A DNA stretch of 35,808 bases from Chitinophagia bacterium. GTDB lineage: Bacteria > Bacteroidota > Bacteroidia > Chitinophagales > Saprospiraceae. The notes under the pieces were generated by a model. That model was not told the origin of the DNA and made no database searches. It worked only from the letters and a program-made list of their open reading frames with translations. Where the stretch lies: positions 1-35,808 of the forward strand of contig RFSX01000004.1 of assembly GCA_009923745.1 (NCBI GenBank). Reading direction: 5' to 3'. This document shows positions 17,894 through 26,651 of the stretch, piece after piece (position 1 is the stretch's first letter; every line of letters starts with the position of its first letter). A program made the position numbers and the translations under genes.

Positions 17894-18874
17894 TTACAAC
17901 TTCTTCGCAAAGCGACTCATAGCGAACACCAAGACTGTAAATACAAAAAAGACAACAATGACAATCGTGGTATGAGGGTCTCCAACATACTCTGAAGGCA
18001 AAACATTGGTTTCTTCCAGTACTTTCAGTTCTTCATGTCCCAAAGAGGCAAGATGATCGGCTGTATTAAAGGCAATGGTTTCCCCTGTTTCTTTATTAAG
18101 CAGGGTAAGGGGATTGCGCCATGGCCATATCTTATTCAAAGATCCAATCATAAAGCCTGTCATGGCAATGACTGTGGTATCATGAAATATCTCGAAAGCA
18201 GCTGATACCAGCCTGGAGAAAACCACAAGTCCGGCAATACAACCCAATGCAAAAAAGCTCAGTATTTTAAATTCATCGTATCCCGGGTCACTAAGGAAGT
18301 TTTTTAGTGTAGGAATAATAAGCGTATACAAGCCAAGCAGCAATAGAATAAAACTGCCAGAGATGCCGGGCAGGACCAAGGCTACGATAGCGACCATACC
18401 TCCAAAAAAGATATATAAATAATTCTCGGAGGCTGAAACAGGAGTAAGACGCGTAATCATATATGCAAGCAGCAGAGCCACAATAAAAACCGGAATAAGC
18501 TTCCAGGAAGGACTTTTAAGACTCCTAATCATGTATGGAATCGATGCGAGAATCAAAGCAAAAAAGGCAGCCCACAGGACTTCTGGATAGGTTTCAAGCA
18601 TATGTGAGATGAAAAATATTCCAATCAATATACCAGCTACCATGCCGATCATAAGCCAAATAAGGAAGCCCGGATTAATTTTTTCAACAGCTTTTTTGAA
18701 CTGGCCTTTCTTGATCATTGTCAACATTTCAATATCGAAGGCCTTGATGCAGTTTATAAGTTCATGATATATGCCTGTAATGAATGCTATGGTGCCTCCT
18801 GACACACCTGGAATAACCTCAGCGATACCCATTCCGGTCCCTTTAAGTATCAAGCTGATTTTTGAAAGATTCAT
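17894..18874 (-). CDS. DUF368 (PopT-type) polyprenyl-phosphate transporter
   Basis: Polytopic membrane protein of 326 residues with about eight hydrophobic segments. Two inverted-type re-entrant motifs mark the family: GIAEVIPGVSGGTIAF (PGVSGG at 22-27) and LVLPGISGSFILLLLG (PGISGS at 169-174). DUF368 proteins have been shown to return undecaprenyl phosphate across the inner membrane for reuse in peptidoglycan and O-antigen synthesis. The assignment here is by family. A Glu-rich loop of about 40 residues before the last helix is longer than in many relatives. It is followed after about 75 bp by the PorE-like gene. Confidence 0.88.
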   Translation of the reverse strand: MNLSKISLILKGTGMGIAEVIPGVSGGTIAFITGIYHELINCIKAFDIEMLTMIKKGQFKKAVEKINPGFLIWLMIGMVAGILIGIFFISHMLETYPEVLWAAFFALILASIPYMIRSLKSPSWKLIPVFIVALLLAYMITRLTPVSASENYLYIFFGGMVAIVALVLPGISGSFILLLLGLYTLIIPTLKNFLSDPGYDEFKILSFFALGCIAGLVVFSRLVSAAFEIFHDTTVIAMTGFMIGSLNKIWPWRNPLTLLNKETGETIAFNTADHLASLGHEELKVLEETNVLPSEYVGDPHTTIVIVVFFVFTVLVFAMSRFAKKL

Positions 18875-18890
18875 TCTTTGCGATTTCGGC

Positions 18891-18898
18891 CAAATATA
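18891..18898 (-). promoter_or_regulatory. Putative -7 box upstream of the DUF368 gene
   Basis: Minus-strand TATATTTG, 16 bp before the DUF368 ATG, matches TAnnTTTG and would give a leader of about ten bases. It suggests the gene is not simply read from the upstream phospholipase gene. Confidence 0.42.
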
Positions 18899-18949
18899 CT
18901 ACCTGTTTGATAATGCCCGGCCTTGGGAAGTATATAATCTCTAAGGCTC

Positions 18950-20014
18950 TCAGTATTCAAGAACGGGCTGGCCAGCGTCCAGCCAGGCGGAATACCAGAA
19001 ATCTGCTACTGTTTTTATGGATGCTCTCATTCTAGACTCTACCATTCCATTCAATGCTCTGTGATAGGCTTGTGCATATTCCCGGCATGGCATCTTTGCC
19101 GTAGATCCCGATCGTTCGCTAAAGCAATAGATCTGATCTTCATTGTAGCTGGACTTTAGCTCTCTCTCAGCTGCAAGAAGGATTTTGAGATGTGTATGGC
19201 TTTCAAGGACGGTATCCCAAATACGCTGGTGTTTATCATAAATGTATTCAGCCTGGCCTGCCATGAAATCATATTCAGAATCTGCAAAGAACTCCGGCAA
19301 TGTGCTTTCCCAAAAAGCATGAATACCATCTTGGTTGGTAAGTTGTCCGTTGTAGTTCTCCGTCGTGTGCAAGGGTACATGTGCATCGGCAATATAATGA
19401 CCAAGATCGGCACTTATCTTAAGAATTCTGTCCTTATCTACTGCTTGGAAGGCTAAAACAAGCCTATGGTAATAGGACTCCAGAAAATAAGGCAACACAC
19501 CGTAGCCAACAAAAATATTTTCAAAGATGAAATGGCATTCCTGGCAATTGATCTTGATACCCAATGAATCCAACGAAAAATCGGCATCAATATCTACCCT
19601 TGCATCATAAGGGTTTTCATACAGGTATTTGAAATAGAATTTTTGCCTAAAAGTATCCGCTATACTTATTAAAATTGTATCCTCTCCCCTGACGGCTATC
19701 AAGCGTCCATATTTCATCACAGCAAGGGACAGATCCCTTGGTATCGTATCAAAGGGTTGTTCTTCCCAGTGATCAAGGTCAATATAGTGGCGGGAAAACT
19801 CATTTTTCAGAACATATCTTCTTTTATCAGGATCGACGGCATGTTCAGAAAGGTAATCTATATTTTTTTTGTAAAAGCCAAACATCTCCTCCGGAAGACT
19901 GAATACAGCCATGTAATTTATCTTCCTATGCGCAAAAAAGCCCCATTCAGTTTTTAAGTAATGCACAGGGAGCAAAATAAAACCAAGAAGAAGGCTTAGA
20001 TAATATCCATTCAA
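18950..20014 (-). CDS. Zinc-dependent phospholipase C / S1-P1 nuclease-like secreted enzyme
   Basis: A 354-residue exported protein of the fold shared by bacterial zinc phospholipase C and S1/P1 nucleases, with a trinuclear zinc site. Predicted ligands: Trp24 (in TEWGFFAHR, expected to become the mature N-terminus as in the family), His29, His76 and Asp81/His82 (RHYIDLDHW), His206/Asp210/His212/His216 (GHYIADAHVPLHTTE) and His232 (DGIHAFWES). The start is TTG 20014, whose bases overlap the stop of the upstream DUF4340 gene (TTGA). The first in-frame ATG is at residue 35 and would remove the signal peptide and two ligands. Substrate (phospholipid or nucleic acid) is not decided by sequence. 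Confidence 0.85.
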   Translation of the reverse strand: MNGYYLSLLLGFILLPVHYLKTEWGFFAHRKINYMAVFSLPEEMFGFYKKNIDYLSEHAVDPDKRRYVLKNEFSRHYIDLDHWEEQPFDTIPRDLSLAVMKYGRLIAVRGEDTILISIADTFRQKFYFKYLYENPYDARVDIDADFSLDSLGIKINCQECHFIFENIFVGYGVLPYFLESYYHRLVLAFQAVDKDRILKISADLGHYIADAHVPLHTTENYNGQLTNQDGIHAFWESTLPEFFADSEYDFMAGQAEYIYDKHQRIWDTVLESHTHLKILLAAERELKSSYNEDQIYCFSERSGSTAKMPCREYAQAYHRALNGMVESRMRASIKTVADFWYSAWLDAGQPVLEY

Positions 20015-21012
20015 TTCATAAAGTATTCCACAGGTCTGAAGTATTTGCCGACCATTCTGTGCTGCACGATGTAGCTTTCACCCGATTCGTCAAACACAAA
20101 ATATCTTTCGACTTTCCTAGTGTCTATGACAGAACGGGTATTAATGGAATCAACAATGAGGTCAATCATGGGATAAAAGCTCCAGTTTTTTTTGGTGTCA
20201 CCGGATTTGATCTCCATTTCGGCGAAAGCCAGACGACTCTTAATAGAATCCGCGTTGATCTCTCCCGTTCGTATAGCTTCCGAAACAAGGCGTGTATAGT
20301 CCTTCATATAACTGTCCACGGTCTTGAGATTGACATCTGTTTGAAGTGATTGAATTTTATCGAGTACTTCTAAGGTATAGCCTGATGCATTACGTGTTAT
20401 TTTAAAACTGTTTTTCCGGTCTTTTGGGTAGATAATTTTGAGGGCATCAATTTCTTGAGCCACGTAATCGAATACAGCTTTATCCCTCAAATCTCTTAGC
20501 GGCATATTAAAATAGTTGCGCAATCCCCCATCGGCTGCATCGATATGCATAGCGTATGGCTGTCTGGCTCCTCGTTGCAAACAAAAACTCGATACTTCCT
20601 TGCTGTCATTCGAAGCCATAATAAAATCAGAGATGATGCCTCCGTCTTTATCATAAGCCTTAATCTCAATGCCTACTTCATCCAACTCACCCATAATTTT
20701 GGGTACCATAGTAACTGGCGGGATGTAGCGAATCTTCATATTCTTGAGTACAGCCAGCATGTTTTTAACAACATAAAGATCCGCTTTATATTTTTTGTTC
20801 AGCCGCCAGTTATCTTCAGAAATCCTCTCCAGGTGTACCATCGGATAACCGGGGTTTTTTACCGTTATAAAAGAAATATTAGAAACATCTTCAAGCATGA
20901 AAGCACGGTCTTCAACTTTTATAGATGCTGAGCCGTTTTCTTTTTCGGGCAGGAAAAAATACAATCCGGCCAATAGTGAAACCAAAATCAATAATATAGA
21001 TATCTTGCGCAT
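20011..21012 (-). CDS. DUF4340-domain envelope protein
   Basis: About 333 residues from the preferred ATG 21012 (MRKISILLILVSLLAGLYFF), giving a single N-terminal anchor or uncleaved signal and a periplasmic body. The repeated pattern (ISFITVKNPGYPMVHLERI, then DNWRLNKKYKADLYVVKNML, later FKITRNASGYTLEVL) is that of DUF4340, found in Bacteroidota gliding-type ABC operons and elsewhere. Function unknown. The frame is open 11 codons further up, but those lack the expected signal-peptide start. It is translationally coupled to the phospholipase C-like gene. Confidence 0.8.
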   Translation of the reverse strand: MRKISILLILVSLLAGLYFFLPEKENGSASIKVEDRAFMLEDVSNISFITVKNPGYPMVHLERISEDNWRLNKKYKADLYVVKNMLAVLKNMKIRYIPPVTMVPKIMGELDEVGIEIKAYDKDGGIISDFIMASNDSKEVSSFCLQRGARQPYAMHIDAADGGLRNYFNMPLRDLRDKAVFDYVAQEIDALKIIYPKDRKNSFKITRNASGYTLEVLDKIQSLQTDVNLKTVDSYMKDYTRLVSEAIRTGEINADSIKSRLAFAEMEIKSGDTKKNWSFYPMIDLIVDSINTRSVIDTRKVERYFVFDESGESYIVQHRMVGKYFRPVEYFMN

Positions 21013-21135
21013 ATTCTTTTCTTCATAAACTTCAACAAAGGTCACAAATTGCTGAGATCAATACCTAGTTTATCAGAGAATAAATCAAAACAATTATTCC
21101 AAATGACTTTTTGTCCACTCTTAAGATCGCAATAA

Positions 21136-21777
21136 ATGCATTGGAAAGACAGATATAAACTGGTGATTTTTGACTGTGATGGAACTCTTGTAGACAGCGA
21201 ACGCATATCCAATCGATTAATAGCGGATATGATGAATGAGTTGGGTATTTCTATGAATGAGGAAAAATCATTAAATCTTTTCAAGGGGACACACTTTGGA
21301 AAGATACTGGACTATATTGATTCTTCATTGGGTAAGAGCCTTGATTTTGATTTTGAGAAAGAATACCGGAGAAGGTGCCGAATCAGTTTTGAAACAGAGC
21401 TTAAGGAAATTAAGGGAGCACGCCGGTTTATTCAAAATCTGACTGTTCCTGTATGCGTTGCGTCCAACGGTCCGCAGGATAAAATGGAAAGTTCACTCAA
21501 TGTGACGGGTCTCATGAGTATCATAGGTCGGGAGAATGTTTTTTCTGCTTACGATATTGGTAAATTCAAACCTGATCCGGGACTTTTTATCTATGCAGCC
21601 AATAATTTTTCTGTGCAAAATTCTGAAGCCCTGGTTATAGAAGATACAGTGCCTGGTATAGAGGCGGCCTTGGCTGCACGCATGGATGTATGGGCTATTT
21701 TACACGAAGGAATCAACGACGAGATATTGGATTTTAGAATCCCCGTTTTCAGGGATTTCGATGAAATCAAAATTTAA
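21136..21777 (+). CDS. HAD-superfamily sugar-phosphate phosphatase / phosphoglucomutase-like
   Basis: A 213-residue HAD subfamily IA protein. Motif I is VIFDCDGTLVDSE (nucleophile Asp13, acid-base Asp15), motif II is CVASNGPQ, motif III is the Lys in KFKPDPGLF and motif IV is VIEDTVPGIEAA. The helical cap lies between residues 20 and 85. The length fits small sugar-phosphate phosphatases and beta-phosphoglucomutases. It precedes gapA by 70 bp with a promoter box between, so shared metabolic context with glycolysis is possible but not proven. Confidence 0.88.
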   Translation: MHWKDRYKLVIFDCDGTLVDSERISNRLIADMMNELGISMNEEKSLNLFKGTHFGKILDYIDSSLGKSLDFDFEKEYRRRCRISFETELKEIKGARRFIQNLTVPVCVASNGPQDKMESSLNVTGLMSIIGRENVFSAYDIGKFKPDPGLFIYAANNFSVQNSEALVIEDTVPGIEAALAARMDVWAILHEGINDEILDFRIPVFRDFDEIKI

Positions 21778-21810
21778 GAATAAAGAAAAAATAAAATTCA
21801 AGGCCTTTTG

Positions 21811-21818
21811 TACTTTTG
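21811..21818 (+). promoter_or_regulatory. Putative -7 box upstream of gapA
   Basis: TACTTTTG is an exact TAnnTTTG match 30 bp before the gapA ATG. It is followed by an A-rich leader (AAATTAAAAAATTAGAA), typical of strongly expressed Bacteroidota genes. A -33 TTG is not evident. Confidence 0.5.
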
Positions 21819-21847
21819 TGGTCAATTTTGAAATTAAAAAATTAGAA

Positions 21848-22855
21848 ATGGCAAAAAGAAAATCAGGAAAAACAAGAATTGCAATCAATGGATTCGGTCG
21901 TATTGGAAGACTAACATTCAGAAACCTCATGAATAACAGAAAAATTGAGGTGGTTGCTATCAACGATCTTACAGACAATAAGACCCTGGCTCACCTTCTA
22001 AAATATGATACAGCTCATGGACCTTTTGAAGGAACTGTAAAAGCGACTGATGAACATATCATTGTAGGCAGAAAAAAAATTCTTGCTACCGCTATCAGAA
22101 ACCCTGCAGACTTGCCATGGAAAAAAAATAAAGTTGACGTCGTACTGGAATGTACAGGTATTTTCAGAACTCACGAACAAGCATCTCTTCACCTGCAAGC
22201 AGGAGCTAAGAAAGTAATCCTTTCAGCACCGGCGAAAGGCGATGGCATCAAGACTATTGTACTTGGTGTGAATGATGCCAACATCAAAAGAACAGACAAG
22301 ATTTTGAGCAATGCTTCATGCACAACTAACTGTCTCGCTCCTTTGGTAAAGGTAATCCAGGAAAACTGGGGCATGGTTCAGGGATCAATGACTACTATTC
22401 ACGCTTATACGGGTGACCAGAATATCCAGGATGCGCCTCACAGTGATCTAAGAAGAGCACGTGCAGCAGCCCTGAATATAGTGCCAACCTCAACGGGTGC
22501 AGCTGATGCTGTCAATGAAGTAATTGATGGTATTGCAGGAAAAATGTTTGCCATGGCCTTGAGAGTGCCTGTCATTACAGGTTCATTGGTTGAATTGAAT
22601 GTCATTCTTGAAAAAGAAGTAGATGTAAACAAAGTAAACAATACCTTCAAAAAATACTCCAGAGGTGCGCTGAAAGGTATTTTACAATACTGCGAGGATG
22701 AAATCGTATCTTCTGATATCGTTAGAAATCCTCACTCATCAATTTTTGATTCTAAACTCACTCAGGTAAAAGGTAATCTTGTAAAGATTGTTTCCTGGTA
22801 TGACAACGAAGCAGGTTATTCAGCGCGTCTGGCTGAACTTGCAACACGAGTTTAA
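21848..22855 (+). CDS. gapA: Glyceraldehyde-3-phosphate dehydrogenase
   Basis: Glycolytic oxidation of glyceraldehyde 3-phosphate with NAD. The 335-residue protein starts MAKRKSGKTRIAINGFGRIG, and the catalytic pair is Cys158 (SNASCTTNCLAP) and His185 (MTTIHAYTGDQ). The dinucleotide-binding end INDLTD favours NAD. The frame is open 54 codons upstream, but ATG 21848 gives the normal N-terminus and lies after the promoter box. A strong terminator separates it from pgk. Confidence 0.96.
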   Translation: MAKRKSGKTRIAINGFGRIGRLTFRNLMNNRKIEVVAINDLTDNKTLAHLLKYDTAHGPFEGTVKATDEHIIVGRKKILATAIRNPADLPWKKNKVDVVLECTGIFRTHEQASLHLQAGAKKVILSAPAKGDGIKTIVLGVNDANIKRTDKILSNASCTTNCLAPLVKVIQENWGMVQGSMTTIHAYTGDQNIQDAPHSDLRRARAAALNIVPTSTGAADAVNEVIDGIAGKMFAMALRVPVITGSLVELNVILEKEVDVNKVNNTFKKYSRGALKGILQYCEDEIVSSDIVRNPHSSIFDSKLTQVKGNLVKIVSWYDNEAGYSARLAELATRV

Positions 22856-22867
22856 TAAAACAAACAC

Positions 22868-22903
22868 AAATCCCCTGCTTTTTTAAGAGCAGGGGATTTT
22901 TTT
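22868..22903 (+). terminator. Rho-independent terminator after gapA
   Basis: Perfect 12-bp arms AAATCCCCTGCT (22868-22879) and AGCAGGGGATTT (22888-22899) with an 8-nt loop, followed by a run of T to 22903. It lies 13 bp after the gapA stop. Confidence 0.92.
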
Positions 22904-22932
22904 ATAAGGATATATTCAAAAGCAAATCAATC

Positions 22933-24141
22933 ATGATCAGGAACCTGCAAGGCAAGAAAGTTCTAATGAGGGTGGATTTCAATGTTCCTCTTAACAGTAA
23001 CAATGAGATTACTGATGATACGCGCATTATAAAAGCATTACCAACAATACTCCACGTTTTACACGAAGGCGGTGCCGTGATCCTGTTGTCCCACCTGGGA
23101 AGACCATTGAAAAAACTGAATTCCGATGGCAGTATAAATAAGGAAAAATTCAGTTTAAAGCATCTGAGATTCAGGCTGAGTGATCTTTTGGAAAGAGAGG
23201 TTAAGTTTGCTGACGATACGGTGGGCCCTAATGCTTTTGACCTGGCCAACAGTCTAAAGAGTGGCGAAGTCCTCCTCTTGGAGAACACACGCTTCTTTAA
23301 GGAAGAATCTGCAGGAGATATCGAGTTTGCTGCAAAGCTTGCTAAGCTTGCCGATTGCTATATCAATGATGCTTTCGGGACTGCGCACAGGGCACATGCC
23401 TCGACAACAACCGTAGCCCGTTTCTTTGAACCTGAGGATCGATGCTTTGGCTACCTGATAGAAAAAGAGATCAAATATGCAGACAGGGTTCTGCATTCTC
23501 CCGAGAGGCCTTTTACAGCCATCCTGGGCGGAGCTAAAGTGAGTGATAAGATCCAGTTGATTGACAGACTTATAGAAATAGCCAACCACATACTGATAGG
23601 AGGTGGCATGAGTTATACATTCATAAAAGCGATGGGTGGGAAGATTGGCAACTCACTGGTAGAAGATGAGCAATTGGACCTGGCCCTTGAACTGCTGGCG
23701 AAAGCTAAAGAAATGAATGTGGATCTCATCATACCAGAAGACACAATAGCAGGAGATGCATTTTCTGAAAACGCTGAATCCCAAATCTTCGACAGCTACA
23801 GGATAGAAGATGGCTGGATGGGTCTTGATATTGGAGAAAAAGCTATTGAAAAATACCGTCAGCTCATTATGAGTTCCAGAACCATTTTATGGAATGGTCC
23901 ACTCGGTGTATTTGAATTTCCAAAATTTGCGAATGGGACCATGGCGGTTGCTAAGGCTGTTGCTGATGCCACTTCAAAAGGTGCATTCTCATTAATCGGT
24001 GGTGGTGATTCCGTTTCGGCTATCAACAAATCCGGTCTTTCCGACAGGGTAAGTTTCATTTCTACGGGGGGTGGTGCAATGCTAGAATACCTGGAAGGAA
24101 AACCATTACCCGGCATCAAGGCCATCCTGGATAAATCATAG
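22933..24141 (+). CDS. pgk: Phosphoglycerate kinase
   Basis: Transfers phosphate from 1,3-bisphosphoglycerate to ADP. The 402-residue protein has the family length and motifs: RVDFNVPLN near the N-terminus, LLSHLGRP, LLENTRFFKEE, the hinge GGAKVSDKI, LWNGPLGVFEFPKF and the nucleotide-binding GGGDSVSAI followed by FISTGGGAMLEYLEG. Although next to gapA, a terminator separates them, so read-through or a separate promoter in the 65-bp gap (none clearly seen) must serve it. Confidence 0.97.
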   Translation: MIRNLQGKKVLMRVDFNVPLNSNNEITDDTRIIKALPTILHVLHEGGAVILLSHLGRPLKKLNSDGSINKEKFSLKHLRFRLSDLLEREVKFADDTVGPNAFDLANSLKSGEVLLLENTRFFKEESAGDIEFAAKLAKLADCYINDAFGTAHRAHASTTTVARFFEPEDRCFGYLIEKEIKYADRVLHSPERPFTAILGGAKVSDKIQLIDRLIEIANHILIGGGMSYTFIKAMGGKIGNSLVEDEQLDLALELLAKAKEMNVDLIIPEDTIAGDAFSENAESQIFDSYRIEDGWMGLDIGEKAIEKYRQLIMSSRTILWNGPLGVFEFPKFANGTMAVAKAVADATSKGAFSLIGGGDSVSAINKSGLSDRVSFISTGGGAMLEYLEGKPLPGIKAILDKS

Positions 24142-24214
24142 ACAGTCTACAGAAAGCGACTCTAGCAGATCCTTTGAATTGACAAGATTAATATCACAAA
24201 ACATTAAGCCTGTC

Positions 24215-24540
24215 CTACAGAATCAGAAAGCTCCTGATTCCAGCCCGTTTTGGGCTTTCGTCGCTTGGCTCATCTTTAATCGCTTCATAAGCTAATTTTA
24301 TGACAGACCATTGAGGTATAGAAGGGTAATTTCTCTTGAACAAGCCTGGCTTGGTGTACTTGATTTCCCCGTTAGAGTATTCAACAAATACCTTTTGTTT
24401 GTCAGGCTAGCTATACCGATGGCCCTTTGAGCAGTGCCAAAGTGTTAATTACGGTATTGTAAACTGAAATGTTATAATTGCCTGGTATTTGTGCGGAAAC
24501 AGATGAAGAAAAAAATCAATATAAAAAGATTGCTTTGCAT
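24215..24540 (-). pseudogene. Decayed gene for a small secreted protein
   Basis: The 534-bp gap 24142-24675 has no intact gene, but the minus strand looks like a broken one. ATG 24540-24538 opens a signal peptide (MQSNLFILIF); removing one base from the A7 tract at 24519-24525 gives SSSVSAQIPGNYNISVYNTV and INTLALLKGPSV, then stop. In another frame, from about 24407 to the TAG at 24217-24215, a 60-odd-codon open stretch reads KVFVEYSNGEIKYTKPGLFK, NYPSIPQWSVIKLAYEAIKDE and so on. Together they would make a periplasmic protein of about 105 residues. The family is not recognised; at least two lesions are needed to explain it. The remainder of the gap shows only the palindrome listed separately. 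Confidence 0.45.
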
Positions 24541-24641
24541 AAATTATGAAAGAGCAAAAGGCTTCAAATTGTACAGAATTGTGCTGGGCTTAGATATAAT
24601 AATTCAGAATGTATTTGGGAATAAGATGCTGCTGCTTTATA

Positions 24642-24657
24642 GCAAATAATTATTTGC
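24642..24657. promoter_or_regulatory. 16-bp perfect palindrome before the barrel-waaA-kinase operon
   Basis: GCAAATAATTATTTGC is its own reverse complement and ends 18 bp before ATG 24676, where a dimeric regulator could overlap the promoter or leader. No -7 box is obvious beside it. AT-rich palindromes also arise by chance. Confidence 0.4.
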
Positions 24658-24675
24658 ATATTTACCCCTAAATTG

Positions 24676-25434
24676 ATGCCTTTGAAAAGATACATTCTTC
24701 ATACTCTTATCCTGGTTTGTTCTTTACCCCTGACAAATATAGATGCCCAGGAAGCCCGATCAGAAAATTTTATGGGTCTTGGATCCAGTTATGGCCTTGA
24801 TATTGCAGCTGGAGATCTTTCAGACAGATTCGGGCAAAGCTTTCACGCCGGACTTTCACTGGAGCTGTTTAGAATAAAATGGAATGGTCTGTTCAGCTTG
24901 GAAGCTTCTATAAACTTTGGAGACAATGTCAAACAGGATGTCCTATCTGCCTATCGCTTGGAAAATGGCTCAATATTGGGAAATAATGGGAGCTATGCAG
25001 ATGTATTTTTGAGACAGCGCGGTGCCTACCTGGGCATTATGGCTAATAAAATCATCTTTTCTGTCCCCGATAACCCACATGCCGGATTTGCCCTCGGCTT
25101 AGGCCTTGGCTACTTGCAGCATAACATCAGGTTCCAGGTCGACAGCAGCAATGCACCCCAGTTTGAAGGCGATTATGCCAAAGGATACGACAGAAACAGT
25201 GCCGGTATCGCCAGTAAACAGGCGATTAGCTACCTGCACATCGGCAAGAACAAAGCTGTTAACTTCGAAATTGCATTGTATGTCACAGAAGGCTTTACAA
25301 CTAACCGCAGGGCATTTAACTTTGATACAGCGCAGTCGGATTCAGAATCACGACTTGACATTCTTATAGGTCTCGATGTGAAATGGATTCTGCCGATAAA
25401 GGACCATCAAGCTGCTGGTGAGATTTTTTATTGA
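24676..25434 (+). CDS. Predicted outer-membrane beta-barrel protein
   Basis: A 252-residue protein with a Sec signal (MPLKRYILHTLILVCS..., cleaved near IDAQ). It then shows alternating hydrophobic/polar strands and turns such as FMGLGSSYGLDIAAGD, HAGFALGLGLGYLQHNI and LDILIGLDVKWILPI, typical of small Bacteroidota outer-membrane barrels. The family is not named. It leads a tight operon: its stop overlaps a TTG and lies five bases before the waaA ATG. Its place ahead of two LPS-core genes suggests an outer-membrane role, by context only. Confidence 0.78.
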   Translation: MPLKRYILHTLILVCSLPLTNIDAQEARSENFMGLGSSYGLDIAAGDLSDRFGQSFHAGLSLELFRIKWNGLFSLEASINFGDNVKQDVLSAYRLENGSILGNNGSYADVFLRQRGAYLGIMANKIIFSVPDNPHAGFALGLGLGYLQHNIRFQVDSSNAPQFEGDYAKGYDRNSAGIASKQAISYLHIGKNKAVNFEIALYVTEGFTTNRRAFNFDTAQSDSESRLDILIGLDVKWILPIKDHQAAGEIFY

Positions 25435-25439
25435 AACCT

Positions 25440-26651
25440 ATGTACTTTGCTTATTCCATAGTCATCAGCATTTATTCAGCACTCATCTGTCTGGCTGGCT
25501 TTTTCATTGATAAAGCCCGGTTGTGGTGCCGAGGCAAAAAGGGTCAATACATCCAGTTAAAAGCAAATCTTCAAGCCTGGAAAGACCGGGATATCTTATG
25601 GATCCATGCAGCTTCTTACGGAGAATTTGAGATGAGCTGGCCTTTGATTGAAAAGATAAAGACTAACAATCCTGATGCAGCATTCCTTGTCAGTTTTTAC
25701 TCCCCATCCGGCTTTGAAAATATTGCATTGGATCCGGATGATTTTATCAAAATTTATCTTCCCGTAGACCTGCTATTTATTCAAAAGAATTATTTGAAAT
25801 TGGTCAGGCCGAAAGCAGTATTTTTTATAAAATATGAGTACTGGTATAATATGCTGCGTGCTTTAACCAATTTAAGAATTCCGTACTACTACGTAGGCAT
25901 GCACTTGCAGGAAAACAGTTATATCCTGAAACCTGTATTTTCGGGGTTTAAAAAGCTGATTGCGGGTGCTGATCAGATTTTTGCACATTCCATGGAGTCT
26001 AAAGAAATCCTGGAGCGCCACGGGTTTAATAATGTAGAGTTATTTGGAGATATGAGGATCCAAAAGGCTGAACAAAATCTTGAATCCGAAAGCCGGATTA
26101 TCGAATGGCCTTTTAAAGGGAATAAGTGTATTATCTATGGGAGTGTCAGCCAATTCGAATTGGCGCCTATACTCAAAACGGTCAAAAAGTTAAAGGATTA
26201 CAATCATATCATTGCGCCTCATGATGTTGAAGAGATTTTTTTCGAAAGAATAAGAGCAGAAGGCATTGAATTTTCCAGGATTTCAAAAACACATAAGGCA
26301 AGCAGTAATGTCATGGTAATTGATAATTATGGAGAATTGAAATTCCTCTATAGCCAGGCTGATGTTGCTTATATAGGAGGTGGCTTTGAGAAAGGTCCTC
26401 ACAACATACTGGAAGCTTTAATCCACAAGGTACCAGTCATTATAGGACCCAATATCGATAAGTATCCTCTGGCCAGAGAATGCCATAAATTGAATTTTAC
26501 TGATATTGCTGATACCCCTGATATGGTATCCAAGTTATTGAAAAACTACCTGCGAGGTAAAAATACCTTAAATGAGTCAGCCCTTTCTGACTACCTGGAA
26601 TCAAAAAGGGCAAAAATGGATCTGGTAGAAAAACTCCTGGAAAAGCTGTGA
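25440..26651 (+). CDS. waaA: 3-deoxy-D-manno-octulosonic acid transferase
   Basis: Adds Kdo from CMP-Kdo to lipid IVA, the first step of LPS core assembly, at the inner membrane. About 403 residues: an N-terminal anchor (MYFAYSIVISIYSALICLAG), the catalytic-base loop WIHAASYGEFEMSWPLI near residue 60, VFFIKYEYWYNM and the GT-B C-terminal sugar-nucleotide site YIGGGFEKGPHNILEAL. A TTG at 25431 is an alternative start overlapping the upstream stop; ATG 25440 fits the family N-terminus better. The stop overlaps the next gene's GTG (GTGA). Confidence 0.93.
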   Translation: MYFAYSIVISIYSALICLAGFFIDKARLWCRGKKGQYIQLKANLQAWKDRDILWIHAASYGEFEMSWPLIEKIKTNNPDAAFLVSFYSPSGFENIALDPDDFIKIYLPVDLLFIQKNYLKLVRPKAVFFIKYEYWYNMLRALTNLRIPYYYVGMHLQENSYILKPVFSGFKKLIAGADQIFAHSMESKEILERHGFNNVELFGDMRIQKAEQNLESESRIIEWPFKGNKCIIYGSVSQFELAPILKTVKKLKDYNHIIAPHDVEEIFFERIRAEGIEFSRISKTHKASSNVMVIDNYGELKFLYSQADVAYIGGGFEKGPHNILEALIHKVPVIIGPNIDKYPLARECHKLNFTDIADTPDMVSKLLKNYLRGKNTLNESALSDYLESKRAKMDLVEKLLEKL

